A stretch of 64,000 nucleotides of DNA from Synechococcus sp. KORDI-52 (GTDB lineage: Bacteria; Cyanobacteriota; Cyanobacteriia; PCC-6307; Cyanobiaceae), in contig NZ_CP006271.1 of assembly GCF_000737595.1 (NCBI RefSeq), forward strand, positions 1,860,001-1,924,000. Direction: 5' to 3'. This document shows positions 10,109 through 19,659 of the stretch, piece by piece (position 1 is the stretch's first letter; each line of letters starts with the position of its first letter). The notes under the pieces were generated by a model. That model saw only the letters and a program-made list of their open reading frames with translations. It was not told where the DNA came from and did not search any database. A program made the position numbers and the translations under genes.

Positions 10109-10294
10109 ATGAGCAGACGGGGGATTCATCCGCTTCTCAGGGGACTTGACCGACCTCAACGGAGTTCAGCAGCGTCAAGAAGTCCTGTCAGGTTCTCAGG
10201 CCTTGAATCAGCACAACGTAAACGTTATCTCCGCTTGGAAGAAGAGGAGCACAAAGCATCCCAAACAACCCTCAGGCATCCGTCCTCCCGTTGA
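10109..10294 (+). CDS. Possible 61-aa basic protein
   Basis: The ATG at 10109 is preceded at good spacing by AGGAG (10098-10102), one of the clearest ribosome-binding sites in this region. The product starts MSRRGIHPLLRGLDRP and is rich in Arg and Ser, with an acidic EEEE patch near residue 48; there is no membrane segment. An AT-rich TATAAAA sequence about 70 nt upstream could be a -10 element. I do not recognise a family. Reading the same frame further upstream gives a 117-codon ORF, but the ribosome-binding site favours the shorter form. Confidence 0.42.
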   Translation: MSRRGIHPLLRGLDRPQRSSAASRSPVRFSGLESAQRKRYLRLEEEEHKASQTTLRHPSSR

Positions 10295-10691
10295 GACGAT
10301 GTCGGCTCGTCATCGAGAGTGAGGATGCGCCGAGCAGGCGGATCACACGTGTTCACCAGCCTCGATCGGAGATTCGTCTCAGGGTGGTTGGACTACGTTT
10401 GAAATCACAACTGATGGGTTGCCCCCACCGAAACGCGCAAGGACTCAAACCCATTTTCAAGGGGGGTGGGTGGAGTGAGTCCATTAGACCTCGATCCCCT
10501 GTGGCCACCGCTATCGCCGCAAGACCCACGTGTCCTTAGTGAACAGAATTCAAAGTTACAGACCCACAGTTCAAAAGTAAGTTGAGAGTGATCTCACTCG
10601 GATCACGGTCTTATGAACGATCCAAGTCAATCATGACCGCAACAAGGATGCTCACGCCTGTTCGATCTCAGATTACGGGGCATGATGACTG

Positions 10692-11636
10692 TTACAAAAC
10701 AGCTTGAGTGTTCATTGGGATTGAGAGGAACCATCCATAGCTGTGCAAACCGATGCCCAGCAGATTGACGCCGATGTAACACACAGCGATCACAACAAGC
10801 CCCACCACGGCCACAAGAGCAGGACGTCGACCCTGCCAGCCTCGGCTCAGTCGGGTGTGCAGATAAGCCGCATAGACCAGCCAGCAGATCAAGGCCCATG
10901 TTTCTTTAGGATCCCAGCTCCAGTAACTGCCCCAGGCTTCATTAGCCCACACGGCCCCACTGACGATGCCCACAGTGAGCATCAGAAAACCAACAGTGAT
11001 TGTGCGGTAACTGAGGCTGTCGAGTTGCTCATTGGTGCTCAGCTCAACAGCGTGCAGCTGAACAGCACCAGCATCTCCAACAGACGATGCTTGCCGAAAA
11101 CCACCACTGCCGATGGAACTGCTTCGCAGCTCCAAAGCCTGGTCACGATCCGTGACCAACACCGCTAAGGAGAGAAGCGATCCCACCAACAAAGCGGCGT
11201 AACTCACCATGATCACGCTCACATGCATCACCAGCCAGCTGGAACGAAGAGCTGGAACAAGAGGAGCCGCTGACTGCAACTGATCGGGCAACGCGAAACT
11301 GGCAAAAGCAATGCAGCCAAGTCCCATCGGTGTGGCCGCTGCCGCCACGATCGGTGAGGGCCATGCCCGCTCAACCAACAGCTGGGTCAACGTGCATGCC
11401 CAAGCAAGAAAACACAGCGATTCGTAAAGGTTACTGATCGGGAAGTGGCCGGATTGCCACCAGCGGAGAATCAACTGGGTTGTGAACAGCAGGTTGGCCA
11501 AGGCCACCAGCAGTCGAACAAGTGTTGCTCCCGATTGGCTCGCCGCCGCCCAGAAGGCCAAGGGCATGGCGAGCAAGAGCAGGAGGAAGCCAGCAAAGCC
11601 GAGGCCGGTGACGAGTTCAAAAGGCGTGTTCAGCAC
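10692..11636 (-). CDS. ccsA: Cytochrome c biogenesis protein CcsA (system II)
   Basis: Integral membrane subunit of the CcsAB system that carries haem across the thylakoid or plasma membrane and ligates it to c-type cytochromes. The 314-aa protein is almost entirely hydrophobic helices. It contains the tryptophan-rich WWD signature [15 protein letters not shown] near residue 240 and a conserved His region at the C-terminus (GLHSYGWF). The start is a GTG at 11636. The partner CcsB is not in the window. It is the last gene of the typA-DUF309-lpt train. Confidence 0.95.
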   Translation of the reverse strand: MLNTPFELVTGLGFAGFLLLLLAMPLAFWAAASQSGATLVRLLVALANLLFTTQLILRWWQSGHFPISNLYESLCFLAWACTLTQLLVERAWPSPIVAAAATPMGLGCIAFASFALPDQLQSAAPLVPALRSSWLVMHVSVIMVSYAALLVGSLLSLAVLVTDRDQALELRSSSIGSGGFRQASSVGDAGAVQLHAVELSTNEQLDSLSYRTITVGFLMLTVGIVSGAVWANEAWGSYWSWDPKETWALICWLVYAAYLHTRLSRGWQGRRPALVAVVGLVVIAVCYIGVNLLGIGLHSYGWFLSIPMNTQAVL

Positions 11637-11673
11637 ACCATTTCACAAGGGCAAGTCATTCTGACTCGGCAGG

Positions 11674-12837
11674 TCAGCGGCTGGCCTGTTTCAACAACAG
11701 ACCACCCCCAGCCAGAAACAAAACCACAGGGAGCCACGCCGCCAGGACAGGTGGAAGGGTGCCTTTCACCCCCAGGGAGCTGAAGCTGAATCCAATCACG
11801 TAGTACACAGCAATGATTCCGAGCGTGAGGACAAACGAAAAGCTGCGACTGCTGCGGTAACTGGGCTGAGCTCCCAGAGTGGCTCCAAACAGACCGAACA
11901 CCAGACAGGCCATCGGAACCGTGAACTTCTCCTGAATTCGAACGCTGAGCTTGCGGGCTTCCTTGAGGCTTCCGGCCTCCTCATAAATTCTCCGGGCCTG
12001 AACAGCTTCACTGACCGTCATGTTGACGGCATCGTTCTCGATTCCTGCTAAGCGGAGGGGGCCAGAGCCAAGAGGATAGACATAACGATCGAAATCAGCC
12101 TTGGTCGAACTTCCATTGGCCGCCAGGGTCAGAATCTGACCATCAAGAAAATCCCAGCTGGCCTGAGCATCATTCCAGATGGCCTTGTCAGCACGAAGCA
12201 TCTGGGTGAAGCCGGAGCGAGAAAAATCCAGAACCGTGACATCCTGCATTTCACCGTCCTGAAACTTTCGGGAATAAAAAAGTTGTATCAGGCCCTTTCC
12301 GTCCTCCTCACCCTGAGAATCCGTACGAACACCAAAACGGGGATAGATGATGTCTCTCCCTGTCTCACTGGCCAGCGACCGACCTAGAGCCCGCTTCAAC
12401 GTGACCTCGGCGTAGCGTTGGCTACGGGGCACCACCACGTCGTTGAGCACAAAGGTGAACAACGTCATCACCATGGACAGGGCGATGGTGGCGCTGATCA
12501 TCCGTACCGTCGTGATCCCGAGGCTTCTCAGAGCGGTAAGTTCACTGTTCGCGGAAAGTCGGGTGAACACGAACAGCGACGCCATCAGGGTTCCGATCGG
12601 AACTGAGAAGGCAAGCCAACGCGGAATGCTGAAAAGCAGAACTTGAACAGCGATGGTGATCGGCAGGTTTTTGTCGACCATCTGCCGCACGAGTTCAAAC
12701 ATCACACCGCCCGTAAGCAGCAGCAGAGTGAACAGGGCGGTGAAAAACAGAAGAGGGCCCAGAAGCTCCTTCAGTAGCCAGCGATCAAGCAAAGCCAACC
12801 GCATCCATGTGGCCCGTTTGAGACGATCCACAATCAC
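11674..12837 (-). CDS. LptF/LptG-family LPS export permease
   Basis: Membrane component of the Lpt machinery that extracts lipopolysaccharide from the inner membrane and pushes it towards the outer membrane. The 387-aa protein has helices near residues 25-50, 60-80 and 100-120, then a long periplasmic beta-rich domain (about residues 140-270), and three helices at the C-terminus, the standard YjgP/YjgQ layout. Cyanobacteria usually have a single such permease serving as a homodimer. The start used is a GTG overlapping lptB's stop by 4 nt; an ATG at 12804 (MRLALLDRWLLKELL) is an equally possible start. Confidence 0.92.
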   Translation of the reverse strand: MIVDRLKRATWMRLALLDRWLLKELLGPLLFFTALFTLLLLTGGVMFELVRQMVDKNLPITIAVQVLLFSIPRWLAFSVPIGTLMASLFVFTRLSANSELTALRSLGITTVRMISATIALSMVMTLFTFVLNDVVVPRSQRYAEVTLKRALGRSLASETGRDIIYPRFGVRTDSQGEEDGKGLIQLFYSRKFQDGEMQDVTVLDFSRSGFTQMLRADKAIWNDAQASWDFLDGQILTLAANGSSTKADFDRYVYPLGSGPLRLAGIENDAVNMTVSEAVQARRIYEEAGSLKEARKLSVRIQEKFTVPMACLVFGLFGATLGAQPSYRSSRSFSFVLTLGIIAVYYVIGFSFSSLGVKGTLPPVLAAWLPVVLFLAGGGLLLKQASR

Positions 12838-13562
12838 AGTTGGAATCCCTCGCCGAGGTAGTAACGACGGACCTGAGGATCAGCCGCAACCTGATCCGAG
12901 CGACCTGCAGCCAACACGGCTCCATCGTTGAGGATGTAGGCACGGTCTGTGGTGGCCAGAGTTTCGCGCACATTGTGATCAGTGATCAGGATGCCCATAC
13001 CCCGCGACCTCAGCCCCTCAATCAAAAGCTGAAGATCGGCCACCGCAAGGGGATCAACCCCCGCGAAGGGTTCATCTAGAAGGAGATACAACGGTCCATT
13101 GACACCGGAAGCAAGGGCTCGGGCCACCTCGCAACGGCGACGTTCTCCACCGGAGAGTTGAAAACCGCGGCGGTTGATGAACCCAGTGAGGTGAAAGTCT
13201 TCAATCAGCTGCTGGCGCCGATCCCGCCGTTGCTCCTGGCTGAGATCAATCTGTTCCAGGGCGATATCGAGGTTTTCGCGCACCGTGAGGTTACGGAATA
13301 CGCTGGACTCCTGGGGCAGATACCCCATTCCAAGACGCGCCCGTTCCGGCATAGGCAGATCGTTGACCCGCTGGCCATCAAGAATCACGTCGCCCTGATC
13401 GGGGAAAAGCAGGCCGATCACCAGATTGAAAGTCGTGGTTTTTCCGGCGCCGTTGGGACCCAACAGGCCAACCACCTCGCCGGGGGAGAGATTCAGATCC
13501 AGATCCTTCACCAACTGGCGGCCACCAAGGGTGATGGAGACATTCGACAGTTCCAGGGTCAT
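12834..13562 (-). CDS. lptB: LPS export ABC transporter ATPase LptB
   Basis: ATPase that powers LPS export. The 242-aa protein has Walker A GPNGAGKTT, the signature LSGGERRRCEVARAL, Walker B LLLDEPFAGVDP and the H-loop ITDHNV, and the PQESSVFRNLTVRENL Q-loop region typical of LptB. The ATG at 13562 was chosen because it forms a 4-nt overlap with the lptA stop; an upstream start at 13625 lies inside lptA. Downstream it overlaps the permease gene, so the three genes are translationally linked. Confidence 0.96.
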   Translation of the reverse strand: MTLELSNVSITLGGRQLVKDLDLNLSPGEVVGLLGPNGAGKTTTFNLVIGLLFPDQGDVILDGQRVNDLPMPERARLGMGYLPQESSVFRNLTVRENLDIALEQIDLSQEQRRDRRQQLIEDFHLTGFINRRGFQLSGGERRRCEVARALASGVNGPLYLLLDEPFAGVDPLAVADLQLLIEGLRSRGMGILITDHNVRETLATTDRAYILNDGAVLAAGRSDQVAADPQVRRYYLGEGFQL

Positions 13563-13996
13563 GGGGCCACTGGATTGGTCACGGGTGCAGGATTCAACAC
13601 AGGCTGGCTGGGTTGAAGCGACCACTGACTGAACACCTGCTGACCCGGAACAGGACTTGCAATGGCCCGACCATCCCCGAGGAGATAGGTGAAACGATCG
13701 GCACGCAGAGAATTGCCGTCGGCCTGGATCACGTCGACATCTCCACTCAGCACAATCCGATCCTCTTCCGTGAAGTACTGCGCTTGACGGCTTGTGGCCA
13801 CAAGTCCGCGGTCGGCGTGTACCAAGCGAACGTTGCCAGTGGCGGTGACCACACCTGTGCTGTTATCTGCTGACTGCAGATCGGATTCAATCGTGATGAC
13901 GCCGGCCTCGGCAGCTTGTTGAGCTTGGAGAGGCAACAGAGGACAAAGTGCAGCCAGAAGAGGCAGCAAGACCCAAGGGCCCCTGGGATGGAGCAT
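13559..13996 (-). CDS. lptA: LptA/OstA-like periplasmic LPS transport protein
   Basis: A 145-aa protein with an N-terminal signal peptide (LLPLLAALCPLLPLQAQQA) followed by a beta-jellyroll OstA domain containing ITIESDLQSAD, GNVRLVH and GDVDVIQADGNSLRADRFTY motifs. It would bridge the periplasm and hand LPS to the outer membrane. The ATG at 13996 gives a proper signal peptide; a longer reading to 14149 runs into the DUF309 gene. Distinguishing LptA from LptC by sequence alone is not certain. Confidence 0.88.
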   Translation of the reverse strand: MLHPRGPWVLLPLLAALCPLLPLQAQQAAEAGVITIESDLQSADNSTGVVTATGNVRLVHADRGLVATSRQAQYFTEEDRIVLSGDVDVIQADGNSLRADRFTYLLGDGRAIASPVPGQQVFSQWSLQPSQPVLNPAPVTNPVAP

Positions 13997-14048
13997 TGAC
14001 TTACATGCCACGCTTTTCAATCCACATTGCGTTGAGATTACCGGCGGT

Positions 14049-14405
14049 TCAGGGCTTGATCTGCAGAACGGGGACAGTGCATGACTCGGGATCACCCTCG
14101 TGCTGAAGTGCTTCGAGGCGCTGCTGCGCCGCACAGCAAAGCCCTTCAAGATCCAGGCCCAGATCAGGAGTCCCAGGACGTTTCAGACGTCCAAGAGCTT
14201 CACCGAACAAGATCGTTGCACCCCGTCGGTTTCCCCGTTGCAGATGCAACTGGGCGACAGCCACCTGAAGGATCCCTTGCAGACTGCGCCGCTCCGGATC
14301 AGTCGTTTCATGCCAGAGCTCTTCAAACAGATCATGAGCGGCGTACCACTCACCGGCGTTGAAGAGCTCGAGGCCCTGCTGAAAGCGGGGATCCGCCTGC
14401 GGCAT
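14049..14405 (-). CDS. DUF309 family protein
   Basis: A 118-aa helical protein with the DUF309 signature FNAGEWYAAHDLFEELWHET near residue 14 and a following LQGILQVAVAQLHLQRGN block. The function of the family is unknown; the conserved H, E and W residues suggest an all-helical scaffold or metal site. It shares one base with the end of typA (TGATG), so it is translated from the same message. It was identified by motif, and the call is confident at family level only. Confidence 0.9.
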   Translation of the reverse strand: MPQADPRFQQGLELFNAGEWYAAHDLFEELWHETTDPERRSLQGILQVAVAQLHLQRGNRRGATILFGEALGRLKRPGTPDLGLDLEGLCCAAQQRLEALQHEGDPESCTVPVLQIKP

Positions 14406-16213
14406 CAGCGCTTGGCCTTCGCCGGCTTCTTACCGGGAAGTTTGCGAAGACGAATCGACTCGGGGGTAACTTCGAGCATCTCATCGGGTCCGATGTATTC
14501 GAGTGCTCGCTCCAGCGTCATCTGAACCGGAGCTTGCAGCGTGTCCAGTTCCTCAGCACCGGCGGAACGCATGTTGGTGAGCTGCTTAGTCTTGCAGACG
14601 TTGATCTCCAGATCCTGGGGCCGGTTGTACTCACCGATGATCATTCCCTTGTAAACCTTGGTGCCCGGGCTGATGAAGAACTGGCCGCGATCCTCGGCGT
14701 TCTTCAGGGCATAGAAGGTGGCCGTGCCCTCTTCAAAAGCAATCAACACCCCGTTCCGGCGGGTGTCGAACTCACCCATCATAGGCCGGTATTCATAGAA
14801 GGAGTGGCTCATGATTCCTTCGCCACGGGTGGCCCGGATGAATTCACCCCGGAAACCGATCAGACCACGAGAGGGAACGATGAATTCCAGCTGGGTGCGG
14901 CCATCAGCACTGGTTTCCATGTTCTGCATCTCGCCCTTGCGGGTGCCCAGTTTTTCGATGCAGCTGCCCACAGCGGGTTCAGGCACATCCATCACCAGGG
15001 TCTCCACCGGCTCACAGGGGGTGCCATCGATGGTGCGGTAGATCACCTGCGGCTGGGACACCTGGAACTCATAGCCCTCACGGCGCATGGTCTCGATCAG
15101 GATGCCGAGGTGCAGCTCACCGCGACCACTCACCGCAAATCGGTCGGGTGAATCGGTGTCTTCCACACGCAGGGCCACGTTGGTGAGCAACTCACGCTGC
15201 AGGCGGTCACGCACCTGGCGGCTGGTGACGAACTTGCCTTCCTTGCCTGCAAACGGGGAATCGTTGACGACGAACGTCATCTGCAGGGTGGGTTCATCCA
15301 CCTTGATCAATGGCAATGCGGTGGGCTCATCCGGGCAGGCGATGGTTTCGCCGATGTTGACGTCGTCAAAGCCGGCCACGGCCACCAGGTCTCCAGCGGA
15401 AGCCTCTTCGATCTCAACGCGCTGCAGACCCTCGAAGCCCAGCAGCTTGCTGATGCGGCCCTTCTTAACGGAGCCATCGTCCTTGATCAGAGCAGCACTC
15501 TGACCCTGCTTGATTTTTCCGTTGTGAACACGGCCGATGATGATCCGGCCGAGGAAGTCGGAATAATCAAGGGTGGTGATTTGCAGCTGGAGAGGCTTCT
15601 CAGGATCACCAACCGGGGGCGGAACGTGGCGCAGGATGGCGTCGAACAGCGGACGCATGTTGTCGCTGTCGGTCTTCATGTCGGGCTTGGCAAAGCCGCC
15701 AAGACCGCTGCCGAACAGGTAGGGGAAATCGCACTGATCATCGTCAGCGCCGAGTTCGATGAACAGATCGAGCACCTTGTCAACGGCGGTCTCGGGATCC
15801 ACCCGAGCCCGGTCGATCTTGTTGACGAACACGATCGGACGCAAGCCCTGCTCGAGGGCCTTCTTCAGCACAAAGCGGGTCTGGGGCATCGGGCCCTCGT
15901 TGGCGTCCACGATCAGCAGACAGCCGTCGACCATTCCCAGCACCCGCTCCACTTCACCGCCGAAGTCGGCGTGACCAGGAGTGTCAACGATGTTGATCCG
16001 GGTGTCGTTGTAGGTGACCGCCGTGTTCTTCGACAGGATCGTGATGCCCCGCTCACGCTCCAGGTCGTTGGAGTCCATCACGCACGTGGGGACGGCCTCG
16101 TTGTCGCGGAAAATGCCTGACTGCGCCAACAGCGAGTCGACCAGAGTCGTCTTGCCGTGGTCAACGTGGGCGATGATCGCGATGTTGCGGATCGCCTTGT
16201 TGTTGGCGCTCAT
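14405..16213 (-). CDS. typA: Translational GTPase TypA/BipA
   Basis: Ribosome-associated GTPase of the EF-G family, involved in 50S assembly and stress adaptation. The 602-aa protein has G1 [10 protein letters not shown]3 [15 protein letters not shown] and G4 VNKIDR in the N-terminal domain, followed by the EF-Tu-like domain 2 and the BipA-specific C-terminal domain ending in a Lys-rich tail. Start ATG at 16213. It is the head of the minus-strand train that continues through DUF309, lptA, lptB, lptF and ccsA. Confidence 0.97.
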   Translation of the reverse strand: MSANNKAIRNIAIIAHVDHGKTTLVDSLLAQSGIFRDNEAVPTCVMDSNDLERERGITILSKNTAVTYNDTRINIVDTPGHADFGGEVERVLGMVDGCLLIVDANEGPMPQTRFVLKKALEQGLRPIVFVNKIDRARVDPETAVDKVLDLFIELGADDDQCDFPYLFGSGLGGFAKPDMKTDSDNMRPLFDAILRHVPPPVGDPEKPLQLQITTLDYSDFLGRIIIGRVHNGKIKQGQSAALIKDDGSVKKGRISKLLGFEGLQRVEIEEASAGDLVAVAGFDDVNIGETIACPDEPTALPLIKVDEPTLQMTFVVNDSPFAGKEGKFVTSRQVRDRLQRELLTNVALRVEDTDSPDRFAVSGRGELHLGILIETMRREGYEFQVSQPQVIYRTIDGTPCEPVETLVMDVPEPAVGSCIEKLGTRKGEMQNMETSADGRTQLEFIVPSRGLIGFRGEFIRATRGEGIMSHSFYEYRPMMGEFDTRRNGVLIAFEEGTATFYALKNAEDRGQFFISPGTKVYKGMIIGEYNRPQDLEINVCKTKQLTNMRSAGAEELDTLQAPVQMTLERALEYIGPDEMLEVTPESIRLRKLPGKKPAKAKR

Positions 16214-16270
16214 GCGGGCTGACCGTAAGAATTTGTGAAGAACGCCAAAGGCGCAGTGCGACAGATTATC

Positions 16271-18802
16271 TCAACGTGAGAATCGACTGGTGCGCTCCGG
16301 ACCCTTGCTGCGCAAGCTGCCGCGGGTGACGCCGAGCTGGTGGTGGATCTTCTCCTGGGACCAGACCTCCTGGGTGGCCATCCGACCGGCCAAGGCCTCG
16401 GCGTAGAGAACAACCCGGCGTTGGGTGGCGGCGGCATCCTCATCGAGAAGTTCAAGCCGGATCCTGCGCACGCCCGCTCGCAGCAGTGACGGAAGCGCCT
16501 CAACGCCCGATTGCGCCGTCCCATTGAAAAGGGTGTTGCGACAACCCAGATCAGCCCGCAAGGGATGTTCAACGCCGCTGCGGTCCCGCAGGGTGACGTG
16601 GTGCTTCTCACAGGGACGACCGCAATCGGTGTGGTCCTTGCCGTCCGAGAGGAACGCACAGAACAGGCAATGCTCCATGTGGAACAACGGCATGTGCTGA
16701 TGCAGGGTGACCTCCAGCAGAGCCGGATCAACGGCAGCCGCCAGATCCAACAGTTGCTGAAGGTTGAGGTCATAACTGACCGTGAGCCGCTGCAGATTCC
16801 AGTGGTCGCGATACCAGTTGAAACTCAGGGGATTGGCGGTGTTGAGGGAAAAGTCGCCGATGCAGGGGGCCAGCGGCGTCAGCACCTCCAGCTGATCGGC
16901 ATTGCGCACCAGGAAGCCGTCGGGGCGGGCACGAATCAGAGGCTCAAGGGTCCAGCGTTCGTCAGGCCGGGTGATCCGTGCTCCGGCCAACCAGAGACCA
17001 TCCGCCCAGCAGCCGCGCCCGATCGCCACCGCTTCCCGCAGCTCCCGAGGCTGCTCAAGATCCGCCACCACAGACGAGATCGGCAGACCCTCTGCGGAAA
17101 GATCCACCAGCGCCTGCAACTGCTCCAAGCTGCGCACCAGAACCACCAAGCCTGGCTTGGCCTCGCTGATCGATGCGGCAGAGGGGGGACACATTCGAGC
17201 CAGAAGCTGCTTGGCATCAGGCGGTGCTGTAAGTGGACGATCAGGGCCTGAGTCCGATGGATCGGCTCGCGAGGCCTCCAACCGCTCCAGCAGGGCCCTG
17301 CGCATGCGGTTCAGTTCCGCCACCGGCAGAAAAAGATCGCCCTCCAGCTGCACCTCCAGATGCTGAAGCGACCAGCTGGTTCCTCCGAGCCGCCCCAATT
17401 GCTGCTGGAGCCGTTCCCGGTCCAGCGGGCGCTGCGAAGCGCTCTGCAGCGGCATGGCGCTGCAGAGCTTCAAATCCAATCCCTGGGGCTCCAGCACGTG
17501 CAACTCCAGCGGTGCATCCAGCCGTCCGGACACCCTCAGGGCCAGATCCCGGGACCGAGCCTCCACCGTGCGGCGCGCAGCACGCTGCCAACGGGATTGC
17601 CAGCCGGGGTCACTGGTGAGCCAGACCGAGGCGCCAGGTCTCAAGCCAGAGCCATTCACACGCTCGGGCCCTAAGCGCAGCTTCCAGCGTTCGTCGCCCA
17701 TCCGCTCACACACCATGATCCGGCCACCGATCTCCCGAGGCGGCTGCAGGGGGTCGGACGACAGCTGTTCCAGCACAAGGCCCTGGCCGGGTTGCAGCTG
17801 TTCCCGGCTGCGCAGATGCAACCAACCACCCCGTTCAACCCGCAGCAACTTCCCGAGAAGCGGGCCGCGCTTCTTGCTCCAGCGGCCATGCACCAAGCGG
17901 CGATGATTTATCCCTTCCAGCCAACCAGTGGACAGACCCCGGGAAAACGCCAGCTCGAGCTGACGTTTCACCTGCGGAACCGATGCGGAGGTTTGATCCA
18001 GGCGCTGCCGATAGGCGTCAGTGACAGCTGACACATAGGCCGCGTCCTTCAAACGCCCTTCAATTTTGAGGCTGGCCACACCGATCCGCTGCAACTCCGG
18101 CAGCAGCTCCCAGGCCGCCAGGTCCTGAGGCGACAGGAGATAGCGCTGGTCTTCAAGGGCGTGGGCTTCACCATCCACCACCATTTCGTAAGGCAGGCGA
18201 CAGGCCTGGGCACATTCACCTCGATTGGCACTGCGCTGCCCAAGGGATTCACTGGTCAGACACTGACCGGAATAGGCGACGCAAAGAGCGCCGTGCACGA
18301 ACACCTCCAACGGCATCGCAAGGTTCCGCTTGGCCAGTTGTGTCTGCAGGCGCTCAAGATCACGAAGGGCCAGCTCCCGGGCCAGCACCACCCGCTGACA
18401 ACCGAGTGCAGCAGCCTGGGCAATCCCCGCTGCACTGGTGATCGACATCTGGGTTGAGCCGTGCACACAGAGGTTCGGCACCAGCCGCTGGGCCAAGCGA
18501 CAGAGCCCCACGTCCTGGACGATCACCGCATCCACCCCCGCCCGGTCTGCAGCGATCAGCAACTGAGACGCTGCCTCCAATTCATCGCTGAACACCAACA
18601 CGTTGAAGGTGAGGAAACCTTTCACCCCACGCTGATGCAGCCACTGCATCACCTCAGGAAGATCTTGCAGTCGAAAATTTTCGGCCCGCTGACGGGCATT
18701 GAAGGCATTGACACCGAAATAGACCGCATCGGCACCTGAGGCGACGGCCGCCCTCATCGCAGCCCAGTCGCCAGCAGGGGAGAGCAGTTCAGGGACGTTC
18801 AA
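16271..18802 (-). CDS. U32 family peptidase-like protein with DUF3656
   Basis: An 843-aa member of the U32 family. It has the N-terminal ELLSPAGDWAAM motif, EVFVHGALCVAYSGQC near residue 165, GECAQACRLPY near residue 195, and SLKIEGRLKD near residue 245; these hold the conserved cysteines. The long C-terminal part contains a second barrel-like region with Cys-rich sequence (HMEHCLFCAFLSDGKDHTDCG). Bacterial relatives include RlhA, which hydroxylates 23S rRNA, and YhbU/YegQ; which activity applies here is not decidable by eye. The start overlaps the VanY-like gene by 4 nt. Confidence 0.9.
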   Translation of the reverse strand: MNVPELLSPAGDWAAMRAAVASGADAVYFGVNAFNARQRAENFRLQDLPEVMQWLHQRGVKGFLTFNVLVFSDELEAASQLLIAADRAGVDAVIVQDVGLCRLAQRLVPNLCVHGSTQMSITSAAGIAQAAALGCQRVVLARELALRDLERLQTQLAKRNLAMPLEVFVHGALCVAYSGQCLTSESLGQRSANRGECAQACRLPYEMVVDGEAHALEDQRYLLSPQDLAAWELLPELQRIGVASLKIEGRLKDAAYVSAVTDAYRQRLDQTSASVPQVKRQLELAFSRGLSTGWLEGINHRRLVHGRWSKKRGPLLGKLLRVERGGWLHLRSREQLQPGQGLVLEQLSSDPLQPPREIGGRIMVCERMGDERWKLRLGPERVNGSGLRPGASVWLTSDPGWQSRWQRAARRTVEARSRDLALRVSGRLDAPLELHVLEPQGLDLKLCSAMPLQSASQRPLDRERLQQQLGRLGGTSWSLQHLEVQLEGDLFLPVAELNRMRRALLERLEASRADPSDSGPDRPLTAPPDAKQLLARMCPPSAASISEAKPGLVVLVRSLEQLQALVDLSAEGLPISSVVADLEQPRELREAVAIGRGCWADGLWLAGARITRPDERWTLEPLIRARPDGFLVRNADQLEVLTPLAPCIGDFSLNTANPLSFNWYRDHWNLQRLTVSYDLNLQQLLDLAAAVDPALLEVTLHQHMPLFHMEHCLFCAFLSDGKDHTDCGRPCEKHHVTLRDRSGVEHPLRADLGCRNTLFNGTAQSGVEALPSLLRAGVRRIRLELLDEDAAATQRRVVLYAEALAGRMATQEVWSQEKIHHQLGVTRGSLRSKGPERTSRFSR

Positions 18803-19551
18803 AGATCCCGCCTGGAGAACCGACTGGCCGGCTCAAACAAACGCAACGCATCCGCATTGCCCTGAAAACGCCAATGCCAGGGTTCATACATCACACCCTG
18901 TTTATTGCCCTCGGGGAACGACAGAACAAAGTGATAGCGAGCGGCGTGGTCCTGCAGCCAACGAAAGGCGTCGGTATCCTGAAAACTCTGAGACAGGTTG
19001 GTCTCAGGGAAACGGCCATCGCCGAGATCGACGGCATATCCGGTGCTGTGTTCGGAGTAGCCCGGTGGAGCCGACACTTGAGCGCGTTCTTCTGCCGTTT
19101 GGTTCCGTTCGGAAGCCACATCAAAAAAGATGGATTCCTGAAGATCCAGAGAGCGGAATCCACTGAGCAGTCGAAGATCAACCCCGTCAGCAGAGGCGGA
19201 ACGCATCATCGAGTCGAGGGCATCGGCGGCCTCAACATTCAGCTCAATTCCAGGCTGAAACACCACCAGTTGATCGGCATCGGCCTCTCCATAAGGAAAG
19301 TGACCCAACAGACGACCATCAGCATCAGGACGTTCACGAAAACCTGAAATCTCGAGGCTCTGCGAAGGCTGACGACGGGACAACAGGGTGGGGGCCACCA
19401 TCACCACCACCAGGGTCGCAACGCAAACGAGAACAAACCCGAACAGCAAGCCTGCTGCGCCATTCCCCTGGCGTTGACGAGGCTGTCGGGTTCGACGGGC
19501 GACCGGAATGTCCTCCCGCTGGGTGCGTCGCGCAGAGGAGGCCCGAACCAA
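18799..19551 (-). CDS. D-alanyl-D-alanine carboxypeptidase, VanY/M15B type
   Basis: A 250-aa zinc peptidase with an N-terminal membrane anchor (LLFGFVLVCVATLVVVMVAP, about residues 30-50) and an extracytoplasmic M15 domain. Zinc and catalytic motifs are visible: SEHSTGYAVDLGDG and the closing EPWHWRF. It would trim the terminal D-Ala from peptidoglycan stem peptides. I placed the start at a TTG (19551) because no ATG or GTG lies between the chlP-overlapping region and the anchor; an in-frame reading continues to 20064 but overlaps chlP on the other strand. The start is therefore uncertain. Confidence 0.88.
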   Translation of the reverse strand: MVRASSARRTQREDIPVARRTRQPRQRQGNGAAGLLFGFVLVCVATLVVVMVAPTLLSRRQPSQSLEISGFRERPDADGRLLGHFPYGEADADQLVVFQPGIELNVEAADALDSMMRSASADGVDLRLLSGFRSLDLQESIFFDVASERNQTAEERAQVSAPPGYSEHSTGYAVDLGDGRFPETNLSQSFQDTDAFRWLQDHAARYHFVLSFPEGNKQGVMYEPWHWRFQGNADALRLFEPASRFSRRDL

Positions 19552-19659
19552 GGCGCTGATGCATGTTGTTTCGATCGTAAAGGCAGCAACCAGGTCGACC
19601 CACAAAGGTTGGTGTGACAGTGATAGCTTCACAAAACAATCCAGCGGAGTTGGGCTGAG

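Larger units (their letters stand above)
9411..10691. other. 1.28-kb region without recognised genes, between rpe and ccsA
   Basis: Both flanking genes end here (rpe on plus, ccsA on minus), so the stretch is not a promoter region for either. It contains the rpe hairpin, a 42-codon ORF at 9600, a 26-codon ORF at 9846-9926, a 61-codon ORF with a strong Shine-Dalgarno at 10109, a long imperfect hairpin at 10441-10482 and a short perfect inverted repeat at 10586-10599. I saw no tRNA, transposase remnant or degraded known gene. The size is unusual for a genome this compact. Confidence 0.6.

Noticed and set aside
10291-10539. 82-codon plus-strand ORF
   Set aside because: No ribosome-binding site, runs through the hairpin at 10441-10482, and has no recognisable pattern; more likely non-coding sequence.
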